A stretch of DNA of 10,165 bases from assembly GCA_012295275.1 (NCBI GenBank), contig CM022667.1, positions 18,883,245-18,893,409 on the forward strand, in the 5' to 3' direction. A model generated the notes under the pieces. It was not told the DNA's origin. It saw only the letters and a program-made list of their open reading frames with translations, and ran no database searches. Source of the DNA: Chrysomallon squamiferum. Lineage: Eukaryota > Mollusca > Gastropoda > Neomphalida > Peltospiridae. Positions 1-8,978 of this stretch are shown in pieces; positions within the stretch are counted from its first letter, which is position 1, and each line of letters begins with the position of its first letter. The translations under genes and the position numbers were made by a program.

Positions 1-662
1 TGTTTCGATGAATTTATAATTAAATCAAACATTTAATCAAGAAAGGTTACTCAGAACTAAAATAAATGTAAATAAGTTTTGAAATCCTTAATTACTAAAG
101 ATGTAACCAAAATTACAATTAATAATTGATAGTCTATACATTTCCATATGTAACACAGAAAGTAATATGAACAGTCAGTCGATACATAATGAAACAAAGA
201 AACAAACAAAACCTCAGCAAAAACAAACATCCCTTTTTTCTTGTACTACAATTACAACAGCAACAACGACCAACACAAGTACTGCTACAAATAGTAAGAG
301 TACTACTACTAATGAAACATATTTAAAGGAAACATTATATTCTCTTATACAAGAATAAAAGTATATACGAAAAAATATATCCCGTTCTACATGATTAATA
401 ATAAGGACGACAACATCAACAACCTGCTTATATTCATCTCCATCAGGGAATTTTTATTTTATCAAATGTAATATTTTTAAGTAAGCATCACAATAAATTT
501 CATAATCTTCACAAGTGAGAAAACACAGCAACGACAACGACAACAACAATCATAACAATCGACACCGTATCTGAATGATTAAAAATTAAATTCCAGTTGT
601 GAATTTTGAATAATAATGATTTGTTCTGTTGTTCATTGAACTATATTTAGTTATGATAGTAT
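1..662. other. AT-rich intergenic DNA with CAA/ACA simple sequence
   Basis: It holds CAA/ACA/ACT-rich patches near 195-320, 405-425 and 525-560. The small open frame at 167-358 is Thr/Asn/Ser-rich simple sequence with no signal or domain. I see no gene. Confidence 0.6.
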
Positions 663-1246
663 CATATACTACATAAAAAAATGTGTTTTCTAGTCTGATC
701 ATTAACAACAAGTTAGTCATAATTAATTTTTCTTCTGTTTCTTTATTTATTTTACATTTTTTATATAAGAAAAAAATACTAATTATCATAATATTAGTCA
801 CAGTCACAATAATCAACTTTTACTGTAATTATTTTCTATTTACCTTTATTGATTATCAGATAGAGTCGAAGGTTAATAAATGTAGTCATCAAAAATTAAA
901 CTCTTTGTGAGACTGCAACTATTATAACACTACTATATACTAGAAAAATGTGGTTTCTATGTATCATCACTAACAACAAGTGAGTCATAATTAATTTTTC
1001 TTGTGTTTATTTATTTTACATTTTCTATGGGCATCGGCACCAATACTATATAAGAAAAAAAAGTATTCATTATCATAATTACCATAACATTAGTCAAGAT
1101 CGTTGATATCAGCAGAGGAAAGCTGACGTCCACTTTTACAGTAACTGTTTGTTTTCTGTTTACCTTTATTGATTATCAGATAGAGTCGAAGGTTAGTAAA
1201 TGTAGTCATCAAAAATTAAACTCTTTGGGAGACTACAACTATTATA
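663..1246. repeat. Diverged tandem duplication, two copies of about 270-310 bases
   Basis: Copy 1 (about 663-933) and copy 2 (about 934-1246) share an ordered series of matches: aatgtg(g/t)tttcta, cataattaatttttctt, tatataagaaaaaa, and tttacctttattgattatcagatagagtcgaaggtta through aactcttt. Copy 2 carries two extra inserts near 1027-1047 and 1105-1135. No coding capacity is convincing in either copy. Confidence 0.85.
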
Positions 1247-1476
1247 CTGAACGTGTTCATGTGCTTCGGCTTCATACCACATTTTTGCTAAAGTTAAATT
1301 TCTGTCTAAATGTTTTCAATTGTTTGATACTAATTAGTAGCTTAGTTTCGTAGACTTTTATTTGCTTTATTGAAAAGAACTGGTAGTTGTAAATAATTAA
1401 GTTAACAGCTAAAAATGAGAACCTTTCTCATCAAAGGAATTTGGTTTTGGATGTCCTCTTCTGTAGTAAAAAAGAG

Positions 1477-1480
<4 letters not shown>

Positions 1481-1562
<82 letters not shown>
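1481..1562. repeat. (GA)41 microsatellite, copy A
   Basis: An uninterrupted run of 82 bases, all purine on one strand. It sits at the equivalent point of the duplicated segment to the array at 1839. Confidence 0.97.
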
Positions 1563-1565
<3 letters not shown>

Positions 1566-1835
1566 GCTGCATGCATTATTTTTGTCATCATCATCATCAA
1601 TGATAATCTTCAAGTTAAATTTCTGTCTAAACGTTTTCTACTTTAACTGTTTCTAATGTTTGATACTAATTAGTAGTTTAGTTTCGTATAATTTTATTTG
1701 TTTTATTAAAGAGAACTGGCAGTTGTAAATAATTAAGTTAACAGCTAAAGATGAAAACTTTTCTCATCAAAGGCAACTGGATTTTGGTTGTCCTCTTCTA
1801 TTGAAAAATTGCAGAAAGGTATTCATGAATTTGCT

Positions 1836-1943
<108 letters not shown>

Positions 1944-2674
1944 CCATTATTGTCATCATCATCATCAATGGTATTTCTCAAAATCAGGTTGTTCAATTTT
2001 ACACTGTAATATTTCTGTTTTTGCTGAGTATATTGATTTAGTTTTTGTTCTTTTGTTTCTATGTTGTTGTTTTCTTCAGAAAGATCTGGGAGTAAAAGTC
2101 CCGATTTGTTAAAGTTAGGATATCAACCTCTATTGAGATTCTAAAACGCTGAATAACATACTTCAGTGATATAGTATCTATCTATCTCACTGATAAGCTG
2201 TATTACCTATATAAAATATGTTTATATTTCATGGCTCTGGATTACAGACCATACTTCAATGTACAACATATAGAATAAGATACTTGGTTTTTAATTTTTC
2301 TTTAATGAATTATTAGTTATTAAATAACTAACATTTTCATTTTTATTGCAGTTTGCATTAATATTATTTTTTATTTATTTTTTATTTTTATTTTATTTTA
2401 GTTTTGTATGACAAAGAACAAATAAATAGTTATTTAGCTCATCACCATATCAAAAACAAATTAGTTTCACATAAGGTAGAGTCCGGGATTCTTAACGTGG
2501 GTTCTGCACAAGCCGTCACTGATTATGCGCCTATTTTCAGATAAATAAACCATTCATATTCAGAGTTTACAGATTCCGATTCCACTGTATTTTGTCACTG
2601 TCTTTCTGAGAACATCCATCAAATTTGATAAAATAAACATTTACTTTTCCAGACTTATCTTTTTTCAACAAAAG

Positions 2675-2702
2675 AAAAAAAAAAAAAAAAAAAAAAAAAA
2701 AA
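2675..2702 (+). repeat. Poly(A) tract, 28 bases
   Basis: A pure A run preceded by AATAAA at 2632-2637, about 38 bases upstream, a spacing that resembles the end of a retrocopied transcript. I see no coding sequence, internal RNA polymerase III boxes or matching target-site repeats upstream, so its origin is open. The rest of 1979-3327 shows only AT-rich DNA. Confidence 0.7.
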
Positions 2703-3327
2703 TAGAACAGCAGTTAAAATTTCTGACGAAATTAATAATGTTATAGTGTACAAATTGTGTATACTAATTGCACCAAAGGGTTTCTGAGAGATTTATGCAC
2801 ATTCAACAAATACATTTCATCCAACTGTTTTTGTATCAATGTACATGACACATCCAACAGCGACGTCATATATTCTCATTTCTATAGTAGGCTCCTGTGA
2901 CAAGTCACTTTATTTTTCTTCTTAGACACAATACCTCATCTGTAGAGAATTTCGATGTGTAAAATACTGGTACCACAACATACATTAATCCTACTAAATT
3001 CTTTAAAATAATTGATTTCAGTTAATAACTAATATCAGCATTTTGATATCATAATACACTCTTTAAAAATCGACATGTTTAGGAATTATTCTTTACCAGA
3101 AAAGTTTGTATCAAATGTTTGTAGCTTATAAATAAATTAAAATGAAGTGATAAATATTGGTAATACGTTAGTTGCATATGCCTAGTCACTTTGGGTAAGT
3201 GAAAGAGAACAGTTTGTTATATCGCACGCCGCTATACTGCACGTGCACACGAATGTATTGAAATCATATTTTGATGCGCTGACACACCATGATCCTGAAA
3301 CAAAAGGAAGATTTTATGCTGTTTATA

Positions 3328-4117
3328 ATGGGTGGCCGTCCAGACTTAACGGAAAATCAACGTCATGAAGTAAGGGGACGGCTTAACGCCGGTCAACGCG
3401 TTCACGACGTCGTTCAGTACCTTCCTGTTGATGACAGTACCATGTGATGACTCCAACAAAGAGTACCCCAAATTGGGAAAGTTCGAGATCGACCACGTTC
3501 TGGTAGACCACGATTAACAACTACAGGGGAACATAGCTACTTAGTGACGTCATCTCCACGTCACAGGTTCGAAAGTGCTCCTCTTTAGCACGTACGTTAC
3601 AGCAAACCACAGGCACTAGAATTCATGCTCAAACGTTCCGCAGTCGTCTCCATGCTGCTGGTTTACAAGCACGTCGCCCTGTCGTAGCTGTTCCCCTGAC
3701 AGCGCGTCACGTTCAGGAACGTCTGAGATAGGCCACAATACACCAACATTTGCTACGCAGACAATGGGATCAGTCATTCCATTCAGCATCCTGGCTTTCT
3801 GTTTCAACATGATAATGCTAGACCACATAAGTAGACTAACCACTAATCTTCTTGAGCTGAACCACCTCCAAGTGTTGAACTGGCCACCAAAGTCCCTGGT
3901 CTTGTCACCAATTGAGCATCCATGGGATCTAATGGGCCATAGGGTATGCGAAAACCATCCTCATATCGTTAATGTCCATGACCTACAAATTGGTTTGAAC
4001 CTGGAATTGAACGCAATTCCTGTTCCTGAGATTAATGCTGTGTTCAGAAGCATTAGACGACAATGTACTGCTGTCATCAATGCGCTGGTGTACACACACA
4101 TTATTGAGCCTCTCTGA
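3328..4117 (+). pseudogene. Decayed Tc1-like (DD34E) transposase
   Basis: Translating all three plus frames gives an ordered run of Tc1 transposase blocks: GGRPDLTENQRHEVRGRL (start of the paired-like DNA-binding region, from 3328), VRDRPRSGRPRLTT (GRPR hook, about 3475-3520), a helix-turn-helix remnant TRIHAQTFRSRLHAAGL (about 3612), HDNARPH around the second catalytic Asp (3811-3813), and LSPIEHPWD with the catalytic Glu (3914-3916). The two acidic residues lie 103 bases apart, fitting DD34E less two bases. The block with the first catalytic Asp is missing, deleted near 3765-3800. In-frame stops (for example TGATGA at 3446) and at least two frameshifts break the gene. The last part, 3764-4117, is still open and ends in the usual RRQCTAVINA. 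It cannot encode an active enzyme. I found no clear terminal inverted repeats, so the element's ends are unknown. Confidence 0.92.
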
Positions 4118-4199
4118 CCATTTTGGTAGATGTACCCCTCCGTTTCATCAGTTGACATGCTTTTAGTAGAGGAAACACATTGAAAATTTAATGAACATA

Positions 4200-4205
4200 T
4201 TTATT
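4200..4205 (-). promoter_or_regulatory. First downstream AATAAA for the lectin gene
   Basis: This is the nearest canonical AATAAA on the minus strand after the lectin stop, about 740 bases downstream. It would give a long 3' UTR that includes the minisatellite. A closer variant signal could be used instead, so the call is weak. Confidence 0.25.
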
Positions 4206-4618
4206 ATATCACAAAGCAAAAGATCAATGAAACACTGAAATGTCTTAAAACCGATGACAATTACCCTTACTCCTAATATAATTTAGATTTTCTCTCTATA
4301 TTTATGATTTTATCTAATCCCCTCTATTATTATGAAAACACATATATTTCTTATATAAACAATTATATTTTTACGTTAAGTAATTAATGAATAAAACTAT
4401 CTATATTAATCGGAATTCCCATAAATCTCAATAAAATCTTAATATAATTAATGCTATCTTTACAATGTATTCCGTTTATCATCCTAATCCTTGTGTTCTC
4501 TGACCATACCATGATTACTCTGTGTAACATGACTGTGTGATGAGAGTGTGTACACCCAATCTTAAACTTTGTCATTTTAAACTGTATGGCTATTGCTAGC
4601 TTACCTATATACACTACC

Positions 4619-4964
4619 ACACTGATTTCTGACAAACACAAAAGCACATTGGTTTGTGACAATATAGGGTATTACATTGATTTCTGACACTATAGAGTAT
4701 TATACTGATTCCTGACAATACACAAAATCACATTGCTTTCTGACAATACAAAATTACATTGGTTTCTAACAAACACAAAATCACATTGGTTTCTGACAAA
4801 ACAAAATTACATTGGTTTCTAACAAACACAAAGTCACATTGGTTTCTGACAAAACAAAATTAGATTGGTTTCTAACAAACATAAAATCACATTGGTTTCT
4901 AAAAATATAGGGTATTACATTGATTTCTCACAGTACACAAAATCACTTTGGTTTCTCACAAACG
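4619..4964. repeat. Minisatellite, about 13 units of 25-30 bases, running into the lectin stop codon
   Basis: About twelve imperfect copies of a unit near cattggtttctgacaaac (plus strand) cover 4619-4942, partly arranged as dimers of about 53 bases (a 'taacaaacaca' type alternating with a 'tgacaaaaca' type). Some units carry a 'tatagggtatta' variant. A thirteenth unit at 4943-4964 is the end of the lectin coding sequence itself, differing from the consensus at two of the first 20 bases. The array would lie in the lectin 3' UTR or just beyond it. I see no minus-strand AATAAA between the stop and 4205, so the 3' end of the lectin mRNA is unclear. Confidence 0.9.
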
Positions 4965-5163
4965 TAAATTGCTCCTTGAGAACATCTGACATCATGCCAT
5001 TTGTTGAAAGAAAAACGTAACGTAACACAGTCCTCGTTAGAATCACCACCGTTAGGTTGACCTACTCCCCAGTTGAAAAACACTGCCTGAACTCCGTTCT
5101 CCCAAACATACACGTCTTCTGTATCTAAGTGAGTCAGTCCGATGAAAACATATTGATCAGTCT
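4943..5163 (-). CDS. PAN-CTLD gene exon 4: C-terminal half of the C-type lectin domain
   Basis: Acceptor TTATACAG|AG (5164/5163); ends at TGA (4945-4943). It encodes FIGL, the QPN calcium/sugar-loop tripeptide, NEDC, KWHD, RCSQG and the terminal YVCEK. Residues 167-238. The last codons and the stop resemble the minisatellite that follows them. Confidence 0.92.
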
Positions 5164-6181
5164 CTGTATAATAATAACAATAATTATAGACTAACAACAC
5201 CAACAATAATTTATCTGTGGCAACAACAATAACAACAACAATAATGTAAATCTAATGCATTTATAAGCTACTGCACAGCAATACTGCATGTACTGTAGAA
5301 GTGTTGTTGTTATTTGTTGTTGGTTTTTTGTTGTTAATTTTTTAATTTTTTTTATTTTTTTTATTTTTTGCTTGTTTTTGTTTTTTAGTAGATCAAATAG
5401 TTATTTAACAGAAGTGGTACTTATGGTATATTTAAGTTCCTACCTATGTTTGCTTGGATGTAGTCACCAACAGCTGTGTTTTTCTCTTCTGTGTCCAGTA
5501 CAATCAGTTTTGAACCTATCTGACTGCAGGCGTCACGTGCTTCAGCAAATGTTTTATGATCACTGGACACTTTGAAACAGAGATTCAGTTTGTCCAGATA
5601 AACAAACCCATCTTCCACTGGACAGGAACCTGCCAGGAAATGATAATAATTTAGAAACGTTTTTAAAGTAATAATTTGTATTCAAGATTAAGAATAACAG
5701 ACAGACTAATTATTGTTATAAAATTAGTACTAGAAATTTGTTTACGATCGTAGAAACATACTTAAAAGAAAATTTCTCTATTATTCCATTCATGTTTCTG
5801 ATGATTTAAAATATTGTTATTTACTGTCTTCAAAATGAAATAAAATGTAAAAAAAAAAATTAATTCCTTTATTTATTTATTTATTTATTTTAAATACATT
5901 TTTCTACCTGCACTCAAGTAAAAGTGCGTCCAGCCAGGTGAAGCTGAAAAGCTTGCTGAATTCATAAATCTCAAATAATGCAGACGACAAATTCCATACA
6001 CGTTGTACGAAAACCAAATACAGGAAGAGTTATCTGCGCATCGTATCCCACAATCCCGTTGTGATGTGATTCTTTCAGCAGAAGATATGAGAGCCTTGGT
6101 AATCTCAATATTTTCAAAATTAGGATTTTTTATCCACATCATTGTCTTGTTGCACCTGTGATGATGATGATGATGATGATG

Positions 6182-6240
<59 letters not shown>

Positions 6241-6987
6241 TTTATTTGAATCAGTAAAGATAGATTAGTGTTGTTATACTAACACCATCTCCGAATAATT
6301 TGCTTAATTTTTGCCTACCACAACTACTAAAACTACTAGTACTGCTACTGGTACTACCACTGCAGCTACGACTACTACTACAACTAGTAATATTACTACA
6401 ACCACGACCACTACTACTACTACTGTTATTGCTTCTGGTAAAATTACAATTACTATTGTTACTACTACTTTTTCTACCAGTCATAATTATTACTGTTGCA
6501 ACAATATGTAAATAAAAAGTGAACATTAAATTAACATTAGATATTAAAAATCTTACAAAATTAGTGTTGTTGTTGTTGTTGTTGTTTTTATTATTAACAT
6601 CATTATTATCATCATCACCATCATTAGTAGTAGTAGTAGTAGTTGTTGTTGTTGTTGTTGTTGTTGTAATAGTAGTAGTTGTTGTTGTTGTAGTAGTAAT
6701 AGTAGTATAGTAGTAGTAGTAGTTAGTAGGAAATAATTCATCCAAGAAAAGAAAACTGAAATAAAACAATGAAAAATTAATCTGTCATCCGTTTGATTTG
6801 ATTTTATAACGACAGATTCGTCATACTGCAATATCACACACAGTCATCTTCGTTGTAAATTTTATCTCTATCCTCAGAAATAGTTCATAATATTTTTTTT
6901 TTCAGAAGAAACAAAGCATGCTTACCTTTCGTCACCATGGCAACATGTTACAAATGCTACCAACAAACTAAATGGTGAGTACCTCAT
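4943..6987 (-). CDS. Secreted PAN/apple plus C-type lectin domain protein, 4 exons, 238 aa
   Basis: Four exons join in phase: 6987-6926, 6155-5908, 5629-5444 and 5163-4943 (717 bases, 238 residues plus TGA). Residues 1-18 (MRYSPFSLLVAFVTCC, then HG) form a signal peptide. Residues 22-103 form a PAN/apple-like module with Cys 56, 60, 66 and 77, the FSYN and GW landmarks of invertebrate PAN domains, and possible N-glycosylation sites at Asn23 and Asn63. Residues 106-238 are a long-form C-type lectin domain. Its six cysteines (106, 121, 138, 211, 226, 234) fit the pairs 106-121, 138-234 and 211-226. FIGL at 172-175 stands for WIGL, QPN at 201-203 for EPN/QPD, and WHD at 221-223 for WND. Secretion and glycan or pathogen binding are typical of such proteins; here they are inferred. 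The His in WHD replaces a usual calcium ligand, so calcium-dependent sugar binding is uncertain. The start has G at -3. Family assignment is firm; ligand and gene name are unknown. Confidence 0.9.
5444..5629 (-). CDS. PAN-CTLD gene exon 3: N-terminal half of the C-type lectin domain
   Basis: Acceptor TGGCAG|GT (5630/5629), donor ATAG|GTAGGA (5444/5443), phase 1 at both ends. It encodes the SCPV opening of a long-form CTLD, the LCFKV strand, the FAEARDAC helix and the KLIVLD strand, all standard CTLD landmarks. Residues 105-165. Confidence 0.9.
5867..5891. repeat. (TTTA)n tract just after the PAN exon donor
   Basis: Five overlapping TTTATT units. On the minus strand they read as five overlapping AATAAA hexamers, 19-40 bases inside lectin intron 2. 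Confidence 0.9.
5908..6155 (-). CDS. PAN-CTLD gene exon 2: PAN/apple-like domain
   Basis: Opens at acceptor ATCACAG|G (6156/6155) and closes at donor GCAG|GTAGAA (5908/5907), giving 82 whole codons. The single exon carries one PAN-like module with five cysteines (22, 56, 60, 66, 77), an odd number, so one is unpaired or bonds between chains. The acceptor directly abuts a GAT/AAT microsatellite. Confidence 0.87.
6160..6240. repeat. Compound (GAT)n(AAT)n microsatellite at a splice acceptor
   Basis: About eight GAT units (6160-6183) followed by 19 AAT-type units to 6240. On the sense (minus) strand it reads ATT then ATC repeats running straight into the CACAG acceptor of the PAN exon. Confidence 0.95.
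6318..6478. repeat. Degenerate ACT/AAC triplet array in lectin intron 1
   Basis: Triplets of the ACT, ACA and ACC type with scattered substitutions and largely intact three-base phase. It reads as poly-Thr or poly-Leu in open frames, which are not coding. Confidence 0.8.
6561..6724. repeat. GTT/GTA triplet array in lectin intron 1
   Basis: Alternating GTT and GTA (TAG) triplet blocks, with ATT/ATC units in the middle. Open frames through it (poly-Val, Thr, Leu, Gln) come only from the repeat. Confidence 0.88.
6926..6987 (-). CDS. PAN-CTLD gene exon 1: signal peptide
   Basis: Encodes 20 residues plus two bases of an Arg codon. A hydrophobic core (SLLVAFVTCC) follows a short MRY N-terminus, with likely cleavage near Gly18. 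The donor is AAAG|GTAAGC at 6926/6925. The exon ends with two bases of a codon, which is exactly what the next exon needs. A non-coding 5' exon further upstream cannot be excluded. Confidence 0.85.
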
Positions 6988-7489
6988 CTCTGGCAAATAT
7001 GAACGAATTTCAAATGATCGGTGTAATAGTTCGTACTAGGTAAATGTAACGTGTGTCTGTATTTAGTTCCTAATAACTACTGATAATCTTTCCAACAGAA
7101 GCAGACAGATCCGGACAGAAGCCCACGATTTCAGACAATGTGACTGATGTTTGGTCAATAAGTACATTATCAAACGCCTGAAATTGTTATCTGTTAACCG
7201 CAGATTATATATTTTATAATAGAAATGAATGTGTGTTGTTGTAATTGTCTGTTTATTCAATATAATGACTGTCAGTGGCAGTTAGAAACACGCCTGTATT
7301 TTCTTACCAAGAGACATGTTTGAAATAAATTGTTAAAATATAAATATAGAAAGAAAATTAAAATTTAATTAATAACAAGGTGCAGTCGTTATTGGTTTTA
7401 AAATACTGACATTTCAGATGTTTGTTGACGTTCATTGCCTTTGAAAGCATTTATTTTTAATATTTCTAAAAATAAAACACTATGTATAC

Positions 7490-7645
7490 AATTATTTATG
7501 TATGTATGTGTGTATGTATGCACATGTGTTTGTGTATATGTTTGTCTATGTGTGTGTGTGTGTATGTAAGTATATATAAGTACGGATCTGAATACATATA
7601 TATGTGCATTTGTATCTATATACGTATGTGTGTAAATATTTATGC
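7490..7645. repeat. TG/TATG-rich low-complexity tract between the two genes
   Basis: Degenerate TATG, TG and ATAC repeats, including a (TG)n run near 7550-7562. It lies between the lectin start and the NG-gene end. Open frames here are Tyr/Thr/His- or Cys/Val-rich repeat artefacts. I see nothing else supportable between 6988 and 7840. Confidence 0.8.
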
Positions 7646-7839
7646 TCATCTATTCATCCTTTCATAAAAACATGTCTTGTAAGAAAAAAGATGTGTATGC
7701 TGATTATTTTCCCAAATCAGAGAGATCTAAACATGTACGTAATATTATGAAGATATAATAAGCTATATTACCACAGAATTCAGATGATTGATAGCGATAC
7801 GGAATTAAAACAAAACAGTTCGATTCACCCATATATATT

Positions 7840-7845
7840 TTTATT
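7840..7845 (-). promoter_or_regulatory. Poly(A) signal of the NG-repeat gene
   Basis: AATAAA lies about 31 bases after the TAG stop at 7877 on the minus strand, followed by a T/G-rich stretch (TGTTTTGTTTT) suited to cleavage. It implies a very short 3' UTR and a compact transcript. Confidence 0.55.
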
Positions 7846-7876
7846 CCTAGTAAACCTAAAATGTCGATGTTTGAGT

Positions 7877-8013
7877 CTATTTGTCGCGATTGAGACAGAC
7901 ACGTGGACACATGAACATGCAGTCGTCGGAGTCGTCGTCGCAGTCTTCATCAACGTGGCATTCGTCGCGATCATCACAATCAGTGTCAACGCCGCAGATT
8001 CCTTCACATTTTC
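7877..8013 (-). CDS. NG-repeat gene exon 3: acidic cysteine-rich C-terminus
   Basis: Acceptor TTCGACAG|GA (8014/8013) completes a Gly codon, followed by 44 codons and TAG (7879-7877). The frame set by exon 2 is the only one giving an even set of eight regularly spaced cysteines. The ATG-started reading in another frame is low-complexity Ala/Thr. The exon is visibly richer in G and C than the DNA around it. Confidence 0.82.
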
Positions 8014-8147
8014 CTGTCGAAGTTAAAAATAAAATTGGTTAGTTATTGTGTAGAGAAACACCCCCGTGAAGCAGTGTCTGTAGTTATTTCCAAATCTTCA
8101 ATATGGCTGACAACTCAAAAGAAGCCATGATATTATTATTATTATTA

Positions 8148-8196
<49 letters not shown>

Positions 8197-8910
8197 CGTC
8201 ATCACCATCATCATCATTATAGTGAAAAAAGAATTTGAGAAATAAAGAAATGAAACGGAAATTCTTCTATCATTTCCTAATTATTTTTTAATCTTTCAAT
8301 ATGATAAAAACAATAATTGTAAATATTTTTACACAGTAATATAATATATATATTTCTGATTCGTCCAGTTTTCATTAAACTGTAATGATATTATATACGT
8401 GTATTTACCATCGTCGTTTCCGTTAGGATTTCCATTTGGATTACCGTTCCCGTTGCCATTTTCTATTCCGTTTCCGTTACCATTTCCATTTCCGTTTCCG
8501 TTTCCATTTCCATTTCCGTTACCATTACCATTTCCGTTTCCGTTGCCGTTGCCGTTGCCATTTGCTTGAGACAAAACCATTGTCACGGTTACAACGAGCA
8601 TCTGTAATAATAATAATTAGAAAAAGAAGAAGAAGAAATAATCATGATAATGATAATAATAATAATAATAATAATAACAATAAATAAAAATAAAAGAAGA
8701 TCATGAAATCAAATATCAAGATGTTCAAAACTTTATCCTCACTAACAATTATATAAAACACAAATAAAATTTTAGATCTTCTGTATTCATATCATTATTG
8801 ATATTACTATTATCCTCCTACTCCTCCTCCTCCTCAACATCATCATCATCATCATCATCATCATAATAATAATAATAATAATAATTCGTCTTCTTTTTCT
8901 TCTTCTTCTT

Positions 8911-8978
<68 letters not shown>

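Noticed and set aside
167-358. Thr/Asn/Ser-rich small open frame
   Set aside because: Simple-sequence composition, no signal peptide, splice context or domain.
3180-4210. Terminal inverted repeats bounding the Tc1 relic
   Set aside because: I compared the flanks by eye and found no convincing inverted pair next to TA duplications, so no element ends are annotated.
4384-4662. 92-codon minus-strand open frame downstream of the lectin
   Set aside because: It begins inside the minisatellite and continues into AT-rich DNA, with no recognisable motif.
4619-4964. Regular 25-30 base repeats as a CRISPR array
   Set aside because: There are no unique spacers between units, units are contiguous and diverged, and the context is a split animal gene.
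6251-6837. Several open frames rich in Thr, Leu, Gln or Val on both strands
   Set aside because: Products of triplet arrays in lectin intron 1, open in many frames at once, with no domain.
7303-7320. AACATGTCTCTTG|GTAAGA on the minus strand as an upstream exon of the lectin gene
   Set aside because: A good donor after a short ATG frame, but no acceptor or continuing frame can be chosen with confidence, and the 6987 ATG already yields a full signal peptide.
7825-8007. ATG-started minus-strand frame over the third NG-gene exon
   Set aside because: It encodes low-complexity Ala/Thr/Val. The frame dictated by the exon 2 phase gives eight ordered cysteines and an in-frame stop at 7879-7877 instead.
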